A program made the position numbers and the translations under genes. A stretch of DNA of 64,000 bases from the NCBI RefSeq assembly GCF_000769405.2, contig NZ_CP053439.1, positions 682,001 through 746,000 on the forward strand, given 5' to 3'. Positions 9,192-17,939 of the stretch are shown in pieces (positions within the stretch are counted from its first letter, which is position 1; the number at the start of each line of letters is the position of its first letter). A model generated the notes under the pieces. It saw only the letters and a list, made by a program, of their open reading frames with translations. It made no database searches and was not told where the DNA came from. This DNA comes from Rhizobium brockwellii. Lineage in GTDB: Bacteria; Pseudomonadota; Alphaproteobacteria; Rhizobiales; Rhizobiaceae.

Positions 9192-10124
9192 ATGAAGTAT
9201 CTTCCGCGCGGAACGGGTCTTGCCGGTGCACTGATCGTACTGATCATCGCCGCCTCGCTGATCTCTCCTCATTTTCTCAACCCCATCAACATCCTGAATG
9301 TCCTGAGGCAGGTTGCGCTCTACGGGATCCTCGGCATCGGCATGACATTCGTGATCCTCACCAAGGGGATCGATCTTTCGGTGGGGTCGATCGTCGCACT
9401 GGTCGGCGTCACCGGCGCGGTGCTGATGGAGCAGGGGGTGCCCATCCCGCTGATGGTGCTGATCTGTCTCTCCATCGGCGCCCTCGTCGGCTGCGTCAAC
9501 GGCCTCGGCATTTCCTATTTCCGCATTCCGGCCTTCATCATGACGCTCGGCTGCATGGTCATGGTGCGCGGCTTCGCGCTGATGATCGCCGATGGCGGGA
9601 CCGTCAATCCGGGAAAGCTCGCTGACAGTTTCTTCGTGCTCGGCGGCGGCTACATGCTGAGCGTGCCCACACCGATCTACGTCTTTGCGGCAGTCTGCAT
9701 CATAGCGGCCGTCGTGCTCAGCTTCACGCGGTTCGGCCGGGCCATCTATGCGGTCGGCAGCAATGAGGAGGCGGCGAGGCTCTCCGGCATCAACGTGCCG
9801 CTCGTCATCTTCAGCGTCTACATCATTTGTGGCGTGCTGGCGGCACTTTCCGGCCTGATTTTCCTGTCCCGTCTTTCCGTCGGCGACCCGAATTCCGGCC
9901 TCGGCCTCGAATTGGAAGCGATCACGATCGCGGTGATCGGCGGCACGTCGCTGTTCGGCGGCGAAGGCACCGTTCTCGGTACGATCGGCGGCGCCATGGT
10001 GCTGGCCATCATCGCAAACATTCTCAATCTCGCAGGCGTTTCACCATTCTCACAACAGGTGGTGAAGGGCGCGATCATCGTTCTTGCCGTGCTGCTCGAA
10101 GCCGGAAGAAAACCACGCAAGTAG
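9192..10124 (+). CDS. Sugar ABC transporter permease (RbsC-like)
   Basis: A 310-residue inner-membrane permease of the branched-chain/CUT2 family with about 8-10 hydrophobic segments. The family motif GMTFVILTKGIDLSVGSIVA is near residue 50, and the coupling loop GSNEEAARLSGINV near 200 contacts the ATPase. Start ATG 9192 has GAGGGGA upstream, 13 bp after the ATPase stop. Only one permease gene is present, so it is expected to act as a homodimer. Confidence 0.93.
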   Translation: MKYLPRGTGLAGALIVLIIAASLISPHFLNPINILNVLRQVALYGILGIGMTFVILTKGIDLSVGSIVALVGVTGAVLMEQGVPIPLMVLICLSIGALVGCVNGLGISYFRIPAFIMTLGCMVMVRGFALMIADGGTVNPGKLADSFFVLGGGYMLSVPTPIYVFAAVCIIAAVVLSFTRFGRAIYAVGSNEEAARLSGINVPLVIFSVYIICGVLAALSGLIFLSRLSVGDPNSGLGLELEAITIAVIGGTSLFGGEGTVLGTIGGAMVLAIIANILNLAGVSPFSQQVVKGAIIVLAVLLEAGRKPRK

Positions 10125-10150
10125 CGTGTTAACCAGAGGGAGGACTTAAA

Positions 10151-11152
10151 ATGCTCAACATCACCAGACGCATGCTCATCATCTCCGCCGGGCTCGCCAC
10201 CATCTTGACCGCCGCACCCGCCTTCAGCGCGGACAAGATCGTCATCGGCTTCTCGCAGGCGAGCTCGAACTCGGCCCACCGCAACACGATGACCAAACGC
10301 AACCAGGCCTATGCAGCGGAACACTTCAAGGATGTCGATCTGATCGTCACCAACGCGGAAGGCAAGTCCGCAAAGCAGATTTCGGATGTCGAAAGCCTGA
10401 TGGTCCAGGGCATGAAGGTTCTGATGATTTCGGCGCAGGATAGTGCCGCCATCGCTCCGACCATCAAGCAGGTCCTGGCTGCCGGCATTCCGGTCATCAC
10501 GCTCGAGCGCAGCCTCGATATTCCCGTTACGCTGCACGTCGGCCCGCACAACAAACCGATCGGCACGCTTGCCGGCAAGTACATAGCCGAGGCGCTGAAA
10601 GGCAAGGGCAATGTCGTCGAGATCAAGGGCGATCCGGCTGTCGCTCCCGCGGTGGAGCGCCATGAGGGTTTTGCCGAAGCCATCGCTGGCACTGATATCA
10701 AGGTGATTGCCGAAACCCATGCCGACTGGGACCAGGAAAAGGCGTTGAAGTTCATGGAAGACACGCTTCAACGTTTCCCGGCCGGGCAGATTCAAGCCGT
10801 TTACGCCCATAACGACAACATGGCGTTTGGCGCGCTGCGGGCGATCCAGGCCGCCGGCCGTGACAAGGAAGGCATCCTCATCATCGGCATCGACGGCGAG
10901 AACGCCGCCATCCGCGCCGTTGCCAAGGGCGACCTGACCGCGACCTTCACCTATTCCACGGTCGCGCCTGAAGGCGTTATTGCCGCGCATGCGCTTGCCA
11001 CCAACGACACCGCAGCGCTGGAAAAGCTCGGAACCTTGACCAAGAAGGACGACGGCTCGATGGAAATCGAGATTGCGTCGAAGATGATCACCAAGGAGAA
11101 CGCTGCCGAGTTCTTCTGCAAGGGCTTCGGCGACGACCCTGAATGCAAGTAA
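10151..11152 (+). CDS. Sugar ABC transporter substrate-binding protein
   Basis: A 333-residue periplasmic binding protein of the RbsB-like peripla_BP_4 type. A signal peptide is clear (RRMLIISAGLATILTAAPAFSA, cleavage near residue 26). The mature part has IVIGFSQASSNSAHRN and VYAHNDNMAFGALRAIQAAG, hallmark segments of ribose/galactose-type binders. The C-terminus has two cysteines (FCKGF, DPECK) that may form a disulfide. Start ATG 10151 has GGGAGGA upstream. It is the last gene of the operon and an intrinsic terminator follows. The ligand is not readable; the FucU gene hints at fucose-like sugars. Confidence 0.93.
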   Translation: MLNITRRMLIISAGLATILTAAPAFSADKIVIGFSQASSNSAHRNTMTKRNQAYAAEHFKDVDLIVTNAEGKSAKQISDVESLMVQGMKVLMISAQDSAAIAPTIKQVLAAGIPVITLERSLDIPVTLHVGPHNKPIGTLAGKYIAEALKGKGNVVEIKGDPAVAPAVERHEGFAEAIAGTDIKVIAETHADWDQEKALKFMEDTLQRFPAGQIQAVYAHNDNMAFGALRAIQAAGRDKEGILIIGIDGENAAIRAVAKGDLTATFTYSTVAPEGVIAAHALATNDTAALEKLGTLTKKDDGSMEIEIASKMITKENAAEFFCKGFGDDPECK

Positions 11153-11169
11153 TCCGATAGACTTCGAAC

Positions 11170-11199
11170 TCCGGCGCGACAACAGAAGCGCCGGACTTT
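11170..11199 (+). terminator. Intrinsic terminator of the sugar ABC operon
   Basis: Perfect 8-bp stem TCCGGCGC / GCGCCGGA with a 10-nt loop, then CTTT. The T-run is also the first bases of the duplicated DUF721 fragment, so the cargo junction lies exactly at the terminator. Confidence 0.65.
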
Positions 11200-11397
11200 G
11201 CCGCCGTCCGCCAGATCCGCATCGTCCAGAAGCCGGTCTCACAAGCCATCCGCCGCTCCCGCACCCCGCCGCCGCTGAAAGGCGAAGCCGCCCGCAAGCT
11301 CGAAGGCATGATGGAGGGGATAGAGCATGACAAGCTGCGCCAGGCGATCCAGCGCTTAGGCACGGCGGTGATGGGGAAGCGGGGGAACCAACGCTGA
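11197..11397 (+). pseudogene. Duplicated 3' end of the DUF721/dciA-like gene
   Basis: This stretch repeats 5724-5918 in the same orientation and frame. The first 130 bp or so are nearly identical (one mismatch seen), then differences accumulate and the final codons differ (GKRGR versus GKRGNQR). It encodes about 66 residues in frame with the family C-terminus but has no start or N-terminal part. It probably represents the original resident 3' end, displaced when the sugar-transport DNA recombined in. No independent function is expected. Confidence 0.85.
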
Positions 11398-11425
11398 TCA
11401 GCAAAAACGCCCTATCTCCGCATGC

Positions 11426-11791
11426 TTAGTTTTTTGATCCCGCTTCGATAAGTTCGCGGGTAACGGCGAATTCCATCCTGCCCGAGATCGAGCTGTAAGG
11501 CTCGCACTGTGTGATCGCATCAGCGATCGACGGGGCTGCCGTTTTTTCCCATTCGGATGGTGGTGTGCGGAAGTTAACGGATAAAAAGTCGGCAGATCCA
11601 TCCTTGATGACCGCCACAATCAGGAAGCTATAAGCGCTCGGCGCGTTCGCAGGCAGCTTTAGACATTTAAGCATCTGATTGAAAACAATATTGCCGCCGT
11701 CTTCAGAGGTGTGCGCGCCCGTCACGTTCATGGCCAATGCGACCGAGGCAATAAGCACGTAATAGAAAAAAGTCTTCGTCAAGGAATGCAT
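11426..11791 (-). CDS. Small secreted protein with TonB/TolA C-terminal-like domain
   Basis: A 121-residue exported protein. A signal peptide is visible (FFYYVLIASVALAMNVTGAHT). The mature part has a Cys pair about 65 residues apart and the pattern KCLKLPANAP...FLIVAVIKDGS...SIADAITQCEPY, resembling the TonB/TolA C-terminal fold seen in many short rhizobial periplasmic proteins. Start ATG 11791 is preferred because AGAGGGATATTTCA precedes it. It is alone on the minus strand between the DUF721 fragment and the toxin-antitoxin genes. Function unknown. Confidence 0.65.
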   Translation of the reverse strand: MHSLTKTFFYYVLIASVALAMNVTGAHTSEDGGNIVFNQMLKCLKLPANAPSAYSFLIVAVIKDGSADFLSVNFRTPPSEWEKTAAPSIADAITQCEPYSSISGRMEFAVTRELIEAGSKN

Positions 11792-11849
11792 TGAAATATC
11801 CCTCTGAATAGTCATCTGTTATACTTGTATCGTAGACGGGAGAAAAGTC

Positions 11850-12074
11850 ATGCTGGTCTTACAGTTGCCCCCTGATATCGAAACGCGGCTGATTGAGCTT
11901 TCCAAGCGTACCGGCCGCAGCAAGAGCTTCTATGTGCGTCAAGCCATCCTCGCTCATCTCGACGACCTCGAAGATATCTATCTTGCCGAAAGGCGCCTCG
12001 AAGAACTTCGCCGCGACGAGGGCGATACCGTGCCGCTGGCCGAGCTGACGGCGCGTTACGGGTTGGACGACTGA
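11850..12074 (+). CDS. Ribbon-helix-helix antitoxin-like protein, orphan
   Basis: A 74-residue RHH DNA-binding protein of the CopG/RelB-like type. The N-terminal strand (MLVLQLPPDIETRLIEL) and helices (GRSKSFYVRQAILAHLDDLEDIYLAERRL) are typical of antitoxins paired with RelE/ParE toxins. Such genes usually overlap a toxin gene directly downstream, but here the next 100 bp contain none. It may be an orphan that lost its partner, or it may act on the ParDE pair that follows. Confidence 0.75.
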   Translation: MLVLQLPPDIETRLIELSKRTGRSKSFYVRQAILAHLDDLEDIYLAERRLEELRRDEGDTVPLAELTARYGLDD

Positions 12075-12141
12075 GTTTCATCTCGATCAGCCGAATGCCA
12101 GCTTGGGCGTGAAGTGTGACTTGAACTCTGTCACACGTGTA

Positions 12142-12152
12142 TTACACTGTAA
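12142..12152. promoter_or_regulatory. Candidate ParD operator
   Basis: TTACACTGTAA is a palindrome around a central base, inside the longer imperfect GTGTATTACACTGTAATCAC. It lies 24 bp before the ParD-like start, as expected for an autoregulated toxin-antitoxin operon. Confidence 0.4.
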
Positions 12153-12175
12153 TCACTTGATAGGAGTGAACAGGA

Positions 12176-12451
12176 ATGCGCAGCAGCAAACCCATTACGG
12201 TTACGCTCGGCAGTCAGCAGAAAAGCCTAGAAGGACGGCTGCAATCGGGCGCCTATAGTTCGGCGAGCGAGGTCATTCGCGCCGCATTGCGTGCGCTCGA
12301 CCGGGAAGAGGATGCTATCGACGAAATCATGCGTCTGAAAATCCGCGAAGCGATCGAGGATCCGGGTTCGGATATCGATTCCGATGTGGTCTTCGAGCGG
12401 CTCGAACGTCTGCATGCCGAGCGGATGAAGGCTGAGGATGGTGGCGCTTAA
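12176..12451 (+). CDS. parD: ParD-like type II antitoxin
   Basis: A 91-residue RHH antitoxin. The N-terminal strand and helices (PITVTLGSQQKSLEGRL, then YSSASEVIRAALRALDREE) match ParD/CC2985-type antitoxins, followed by an acidic C-terminal tail that would wrap the toxin. A ribosome site TAGGAGTGAACAGG precedes it. It overlaps the toxin start by 14 bp, so the two are coupled, and it probably represses its own promoter. Confidence 0.85.
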   Translation: MRSSKPITVTLGSQQKSLEGRLQSGAYSSASEVIRAALRALDREEDAIDEIMRLKIREAIEDPGSDIDSDVVFERLERLHAERMKAEDGGA

Positions 12452-12743
12452 GGTTGTATTTCGTCCTAGAGCGGAGAAGGATCTGCTCGATATCTACGCA
12501 TTCATCGCTGCGGACAATTCTATGGCGGCGATGGAATTCATCCGCCGGCTGAGGCAGATCTGTCATGGTCTGGAAGACATGCCGGAAAGGGGAGCGCCGC
12601 GCGAGGATTTTGCCCCCGGGGTTCGCATTCTGGTTTTTGAGCGGCGTGTGACGATCGCCTACCGGGTCGTGAAGGATCGGGTACAGATATTGAGGCTGTT
12701 CTACGCCGGCCGGAATACGCCTTCGGCCTTCCGTGAAAACTGA
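12438..12743 (+). CDS. parE: ParE/RelE-family toxin
   Basis: A 101-residue toxin of the RelE/ParE fold. FRPRAEKDLLDIYAFIAADN and the C-terminal RVTIAYRVVKDRVQILRLFYAGR are diagnostic. ParE-like members usually target DNA gyrase, RelE-like ones the ribosome; the ParD partner favours ParE. It is intact and coupled to the antitoxin. It sits in the accessory stretch between the DUF721 gene and the DsbA gene. Confidence 0.86.
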   Translation: MVALKVVFRPRAEKDLLDIYAFIAADNSMAAMEFIRRLRQICHGLEDMPERGAPREDFAPGVRILVFERRVTIAYRVVKDRVQILRLFYAGRNTPSAFREN

Positions 12744-12892
12744 GAATCGCTCATTTCGGAACGCAACGTCCGCTTTCGGTCCCACCGCGGTCACAATTCT
12801 TTGAAGGAAGTTGGTGAACCGTGCCTTGTGAGCGGCCGCAAGCCGTTATATCGCACAGTCACGCCGTCAATCTCATTAGTTATGGGGAATTC

Positions 12893-13669
12893 ATGCAGAT
12901 GTCCGAAATGCAACTGACGAAACGCCGCCTGCTCAGCGGTATCGCCATCGCCGCAGCTGCCGTGGCGCTTGTCGCCTGCAACGACAGCAAGGACGCTGCC
13001 GATGCTTCGTCCTCCGGCAAGACCATGGCCGATGGCACCAATGTCGACACCATGCAGACGGCGGCCACCTCGGCGACCGAAATGCCGGAGTCCGACGGCG
13101 ATGTCGACATGGCAGAAGTGCTGAAGCCCGGCGCGCTGCCGGAAATGGCGCTCGGCAAGGCCGACGCCCCGGTCAAGATCGTCGAATATATGTCGATGAC
13201 CTGCCCGCATTGCGCCCATTTCCACAACACCACCTTCGACGCGATCAAGCAGAAATACGTCGACGCCGGCAAGGTGCAGTTCATCATCCGCGAATTCCCC
13301 TTCGACCCGCGCGCCGCCGCAGCCTTCATGCTCGCCCGCTGCAGCGCTTCCAATCCGGAACAGTTGAGCACGCCGGAACAGTATTTCCCGATGGTTTCCA
13401 TGCTCTTCAAGCAGCAGCAGATCTGGGCCGCCGCCGATGATGGCCGCGCCGCACTGCTGCAGATGTCGAAGCTTGCCGGATTTACTGAGGATAGCTTCAC
13501 GAAATGCTTGACGAACCAGAAGCTTCTGGATGAAGTGAACGCCACGCGGGAAAGAGGTTCCAAGGATTTCGGCGTCAACGCCACCCCGACTTTCCTGATC
13601 AATGGCAAGCGCTACTCTGGAGACATGCCGGTTGAAACCTTGTCGAAGCTCATCGACAGCCTGCTCTGA
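12893..13669 (+). CDS. DsbA-family thioredoxin-like lipoprotein
   Basis: A 258-residue periplasmic thiol-disulfide oxidoreductase. The N-terminus has a lipobox-like AVALVAC, so it is probably membrane-anchored, followed by a Ser/Ala/Asp-rich linker. The thioredoxin fold carries the active site CPHC, the cis-Pro loop is NATPTF, and the long helical insertion is typical of DsbA/DsbG-type proteins. ATG 12893 is chosen because upstream residues do not resemble a signal sequence. It precedes smc and in rhizobia normally follows DUF721, supporting the insertion model for the DNA in between. Confidence 0.87.
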   Translation: MQMSEMQLTKRRLLSGIAIAAAAVALVACNDSKDAADASSSGKTMADGTNVDTMQTAATSATEMPESDGDVDMAEVLKPGALPEMALGKADAPVKIVEYMSMTCPHCAHFHNTTFDAIKQKYVDAGKVQFIIREFPFDPRAAAAFMLARCSASNPEQLSTPEQYFPMVSMLFKQQQIWAAADDGRAALLQMSKLAGFTEDSFTKCLTNQKLLDEVNATRERGSKDFGVNATPTFLINGKRYSGDMPVETLSKLIDSLL

Positions 13670-13689
13670 ACCGGATCGTTTCGATAGAA

Positions 13690-13723
13690 CGGGCGACGGC
13701 GAAAGCCGTGCGCCCGTTTTTTT
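13690..13723 (+). terminator. Intrinsic terminator after the DsbA-like gene
   Basis: Stem CGGGCGACGGC / GCCGTGCGCCCG (one bulge) with a GAAA loop followed by seven T residues. Confidence 0.85.
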
Positions 13724-13739
13724 GTGGGTGCGTGGGGAA

Positions 13740-13823
13740 TACCCCCCTCTGTCCTGCCGGACCCGGGGTCGAGCCACGGGTCTCGACCCGTCCTTCGGAC
13801 CCCCACAAGGGGGGAGATCGACT
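13740..13823. repeat. RIME-like palindrome carrying a nested hairpin
   Basis: The outer parts (ACCCCCCTCTGTCCTGCCGGA and CCCCACAAGGGGGGAGAT) match the RIME-like repeat at 21752-21812. Between them, about 13762-13799, a hairpin-forming block with GTCGAGCCAC...GTCTCGACCCGTCC replaces the usual CATCT. The same block occurs in other repeats near 46.58 and 46.93 kb. Confidence 0.6.
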
Positions 13824-13882
13824 GGGGGGAATGTCTCCTCCTTCATGATACCTTTCACGACTGCTCAGAGTGAGCGGGTCTT

Positions 13883-13957
13883 TGTTTGGGGAAGCCTTCG
13901 CCACCGGCCAATCTCCCCACCTGTGGTGGAGATGCCCGGCAGGGCAGAGGGGGGTAC
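13883..13957. repeat. RIME-like palindromic repeat upstream of smc
   Basis: TTTGGGGAAGCC, then CCAATCTCCCCACCTGTGG and GATGCCCGGCAGGGCAGAGG. The same sequence recurs at 24305-24378 and, with small changes, at 21589-21659. It lies in the 345-bp gap before smc, which otherwise holds only the terminator and the nested repeat. Confidence 0.75.
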
Positions 13958-14014
13958 CACGCCCGCCCTGCGCGGAGATACTGCCTGCTCCGAACTGCGC
14001 CCCGGAGCGGCTGC

Positions 14015-17000
14015 ATGAAGTTCAACAAGCTGCGCCTGGTCGGCTTCAAATCCTTCGTCGAGCCGACGGAATTCATTATCGAGCGGGGACTGACCGGCGT
14101 CGTCGGGCCGAACGGCTGCGGCAAGTCGAACCTCGTCGAGGCGCTGCGCTGGGTGATGGGCGAAAATTCCTACAAGAACATGCGCGCCTCCGGCATGGAC
14201 GACGTGATCTTTTCCGGTTCCGGCAACCGCCCGGCGCGCAACACCGCCGAGGTGGCGCTCTATCTCGACAATGCCGAGCGCACCGCGCCTGCCGCCTTCA
14301 ACGACAGCGACGAGATCCAGGTCACCCGCCGCATCGAGCGTGAACAGGGCTCGCTCTATCGCATCAACGGCAAGGAAAGCCGCGCCAAGGACGTGCAGCT
14401 GCTGTTTGCCGATGCCTCCACCGGCGCGCGGTCGCCCTCGATGGTCGGGCAGGGGCGGATCGGCGAGCTGATCCAGGCAAAGCCGCAGGCCCGCCGCCAG
14501 CTGCTCGAAGAGGCGGCCGGCATATCCGGCCTGCATTCCCGCCGCCACGAGGCCGAACTGCGGCTGCGCGCCGCCGAAGGCAATCTCGAGCGTCTCGACG
14601 ACGTCACCTCGCAGCTGGAAAGCCAGATCGAGAGCCTGAAGCGGCAGGCCCGCCAGGCAAACCGCTTCAAGACCCTGTCTGCCGATATCCGCGCCCGGGA
14701 AGCGATGCTGCTGCATATCCGCTGGGTGCAGGCCAAGGAAGCCGAAGCCGAGGCTGACAGCGCGCTGAACCAGGCGACATCAGTCGTCGCCGAAAAGGCG
14801 CAGATGCAGATGGAGGCGGCGAAGAACCAGGCTATCTCCAGCCTGAAGCTGCCGGAACTGCGCGAGGGCGAGGCGCGTGCTGCTGCCGCCCTGCAGCGCC
14901 TGCAGATCGCCAGAAGCCAGCTGGAGGAGGATGCCGGCCGCATCCTGCGCCGCCGTGACGAGCTGACCCGCCGTCTCGCCCAGCTTGCGGAGGATATCAG
15001 CCGCGAGCAGCGGCTGGTGGCCGATAATGCCGTCATCCTGGCGAGGCTCGATGCCGAAGAGGCTGAGATTTCAGAAATCCTCGCCGATTCCGGCCGTTAT
15101 GCCGAGGAAACCCGCGAGGCCTTCGAGGGTGCGGCGGCAAAACTTGCCGACAGTGAGCGCATCTTCACCCAGCTGACCGCCGAGCGCGCCGAGGCCGCCG
15201 CCGGCCGCAACCAGCTGGAACGCGCCATCCGCGATCTGACGGATCGGCGGATGCGCCTCGAACGGCAGATGGATGAGGCAAACCAGGAACTGTCAGCCGT
15301 CGGCGAGAAGATATCAGGCCTGCCCGATCCCGACGAAAAGCGCGCCATCGTCGAAGCCGGCGAGATCGCCGTCGCCGACGCGGAAGCCGCCGTCCAGGCG
15401 GTCGACCAGGCGCTCGCGGGCGCCCGCCAGGCCGAGGCGCTGTCGCGCGCGCCGGTCGATCAGGCCCGCTCGAGCCTGAATGCGCTGGAAACCGAGGCCC
15501 GCACCATTTCCCGCATGCTCGCCGCCGGTGCTGCGGCTGGCAAATTTCCGCCGGTTGCCGACGAACTGAAGGTCGATCGCGGTTTTGAGACCGCACTCGG
15601 TGCCGCCCTCGGCGACGATCTGGAATCGCCGCTCGATGCCGAGGCGCCGGCCCATTGGTCCGACAATGGCGATGGCGCTGGCGATCCCGCCCTTCCATCC
15701 GGCGTTGCGCCGCTGCTGACCCATGTCCGCGCGCCGGCAGCACTCACCCGCCGCCTGCGCCAGATCGGCCTGGTGGCGGAAGGGGAGGCGCAGTCGCTGA
15801 TGGCGGCGCTGAAGCCCGGCCAGCGGCTGGTGACGCAAGAGGGTGCGGTTTATCGCTGGGACGGCCACGTCACCGGTGCCGATGCCCCGAGTGCGGCGGC
15901 GCTGCGCCTTGCCCAGAAGAACCGCCTGGCCGAACTCGAAAGCGAAGCCGCCCTTGCCCGCGACGTGCTTGCCGAAGCCGAGGAGCGGCAGGCGGCCGCC
16001 GCCGAAGCGATCCGCGCCGAGGAGCGCCGGCTTGCCGAGGCGCGCGACATGAGCCGCCTGTCGGCGCGTCATCTCGCCGAAGCGCGCGATGCGCTTGTTG
16101 CCGCCGAACGTGCCTCCGGCGATCTCATTCGCCGCCGCGATGTCGTCAGCGAGGCTGCCAGCCAGTTGCGGTCGCAGCTGGAAGAGATCGCTATCCAGGA
16201 AGAGAATGCCCGCATCGAGCTGGAAGACGCGCCTGACCTGACTGCGATCGACGAGCGGCTGCGGTTCCAGCAGGCGGAAGTTGCGACCGATCGCGGCGCG
16301 CTGGCCGAAAGCCGCGCCCGCCATGAAAGCCTGGCGAGGGAAAACGAAGCCCGCCAGCGCCGCATCATGGCGATCGGCCAGGAGCGCGACACCTGGCGCC
16401 AGCGGGCGGCAAGTGCTGAAGACCATGTTGCGACACTGCGCGAGCGTGAGGAAGAGGCGCGGGAAGAGGCAGCCGAGCTCGAACTGGCGCCGGATGAATT
16501 CGACGACAAGCGCCGCGCTCTGCTCAGCGAATTGCAGAAGGCCGAGGAGGCGCGCCGCCAGGCGAGCGACCTTCTGGCCGAGGCCGAACGCATCCAGCGC
16601 GAGGCCGACCAGAAGGCGACGACCGCACTCTCGGAACTTGCCGAATGCCGTGAACGCCGCGGCCGCGCCGAGGAGCGCCTGGTTTCGGCCCGCGAGAAGC
16701 GGCAGGAAAGCGAAGGCCGCATCCGCGAGGTCCTGAACGTCGCCCCGCACGAGGCGCTGCAGCTGACCGGCCGCCCGACTATGCAGGCGCTTCCCGATCC
16801 GCGCGAAGTCGAACGCGAGCTGGAACGCCTGAGGATCGAGCGCGAGCGGCTGGGCGCCGTCAATCTGCGCGCCGACGAGGAGCAGAAGGAACTGAGCGAA
16901 AAGCTCGAAGCGCTGATCAAGGAACGCGACGACGTCATCGATGCGATCCGCAAGCTGCGCGGCGCCATCCAGAGCCTCAACCGCGAGGGCCGCGAACGGC

Positions 17001-17476
17001 TGATCGCCGCCTTCGACATCGTCAACGCCCAGTTCCAGCGGCTGTTCACCCATCTTTTCGGCGGCGGCACCGCCGAGCTGCAGCTGATCGAATCCGACGA
17101 TCCGCTCGAAGCCGGCCTCGAAATCCTCGCCCGTCCGCCCGGCAAGAAGCCGCAGACCATGACGCTGCTATCGGGCGGCGAGCAGGCGCTGACGGCAATG
17201 GCGCTGATCTTTGCCGTCTTCCTCACCAATCCGGCGCCGATCTGCGTGCTCGACGAAGTGGACGCGCCGCTCGACGACCATAATGTCGAGCGCTATTGCA
17301 ATCTGATGGACGAAATGGCGGCCTCCACCGAAACCCGCTTCGTCATCATCACCCACAATCCGATCACCATGGCCCGCATGAACCGCCTCTTCGGCGTCAC
17401 CATGGCCGAGCAGGGCGTCTCCCAGCTCGTCTCCGTCGACCTGCAAATTGCCGAGCGCCTGCGCGAGATTGCCTGA
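14015..17476 (+). CDS. smc: Chromosome segregation protein SMC
   Basis: A 1153-residue SMC ATPase that compacts and segregates the chromosome with ScpA/ScpB. Walker A GPNGCGKSN is near residue 32. Long coiled coils rich in Ala, Glu and Arg flank a hinge around 500-640. The C-terminal head has the signature LLSGGEQALTAMALIFA and Walker B CVLDEVDAPLDD. The length is normal. ATG 14015 (MKFNKLRLVGFKSF) is the family start; the frame extends upstream through the RIME-like repeat, which is not coding. Confidence 0.96.
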   Translation: MKFNKLRLVGFKSFVEPTEFIIERGLTGVVGPNGCGKSNLVEALRWVMGENSYKNMRASGMDDVIFSGSGNRPARNTAEVALYLDNAERTAPAAFNDSDEIQVTRRIEREQGSLYRINGKESRAKDVQLLFADASTGARSPSMVGQGRIGELIQAKPQARRQLLEEAAGISGLHSRRHEAELRLRAAEGNLERLDDVTSQLESQIESLKRQARQANRFKTLSADIRAREAMLLHIRWVQAKEAEAEADSALNQATSVVAEKAQMQMEAAKNQAISSLKLPELREGEARAAAALQRLQIARSQLEEDAGRILRRRDELTRRLAQLAEDISREQRLVADNAVILARLDAEEAEISEILADSGRYAEETREAFEGAAAKLADSERIFTQLTAERAEAAAGRNQLERAIRDLTDRRMRLERQMDEANQELSAVGEKISGLPDPDEKRAIVEAGEIAVADAEAAVQAVDQALAGARQAEALSRAPVDQARSSLNALETEARTISRMLAAGAAAGKFPPVADELKVDRGFETALGAALGDDLESPLDAEAPAHWSDNGDGAGDPALPSGVAPLLTHVRAPAALTRRLRQIGLVAEGEAQSLMAALKPGQRLVTQEGAVYRWDGHVTGADAPSAAALRLAQKNRLAELESEAALARDVLAEAEERQAAAAEAIRAEERRLAEARDMSRLSARHLAEARDALVAAERASGDLIRRRDVVSEAASQLRSQLEEIAIQEENARIELEDAPDLTAIDERLRFQQAEVATDRGALAESRARHESLARENEARQRRIMAIGQERDTWRQRAASAEDHVATLREREEEAREEAAELELAPDEFDDKRRALLSELQKAEEARRQASDLLAEAERIQREADQKATTALSELAECRERRGRAEERLVSAREKRQESEGRIREVLNVAPHEALQLTGRPTMQALPDPREVERELERLRIERERLGAVNLRADEEQKELSEKLEALIKERDDVIDAIRKLRGAIQSLNREGRERLIAAFDIVNAQFQRLFTHLFGGGTAELQLIESDDPLEAGLEILARPPGKKPQTMTLLSGGEQALTAMALIFAVFLTNPAPICVLDEVDAPLDDHNVERYCNLMDEMAASTETRFVIITHNPITMARMNRLFGVTMAEQGVSQLVSVDLQIAERLREIA

Positions 17477-17939
17477 GGTTTTCGACGAACGCGTTTTCTG
17501 CGTCGGGGCAGGGTGATTGTCACTGGAGATTCCGGCCCAGGGGATTGGCGAGAGGCAGCCATTGGCGCCAACCGAGCATCCATGGAGCCGCCGAGCACAG
17601 ACGACGCAATTTCAGCAAAGGTGCGGCGCGGTTTTGCGCCCAGAAATTGCGTAAAATCAACGGCTGAGCAATAAACACCAAAAAAGGTCGGCTCTCTTGT
17701 CGCTTGTACCCCATTTGGGTGATGCTCTTTTCGCTGACTTGCATTAGAAGTTGTTTCAACGCAACCTAATTACTCTGCTGGAAAGCGGGCGACCAGAGGT
17801 TGCGCATTGTCGAATTTGCGTGCGGTTTTCCGGGCGAGGGCAAGAACCGGAAACCGAGAGCAAATCTTGGGACGTGGTGATCTATTTCCCAGGAATTGCG
17901 TAAAACGAGATCAGGGCCGTTCTGTTTTGAGAAAAGCAG

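Noticed and set aside
9818..11404. 528-codon minus-strand frame opposite the sugar permease and binding protein
   Set aside because: It is antisense to two clear transporter genes with signal peptide and motifs; Arg/Gly-rich composition is typical of a shadow frame in GC-rich DNA.
15314..17053. 579-codon minus-strand frame
   Set aside because: Antisense to the smc coiled coil, where GC-rich codons leave the opposite strand open.
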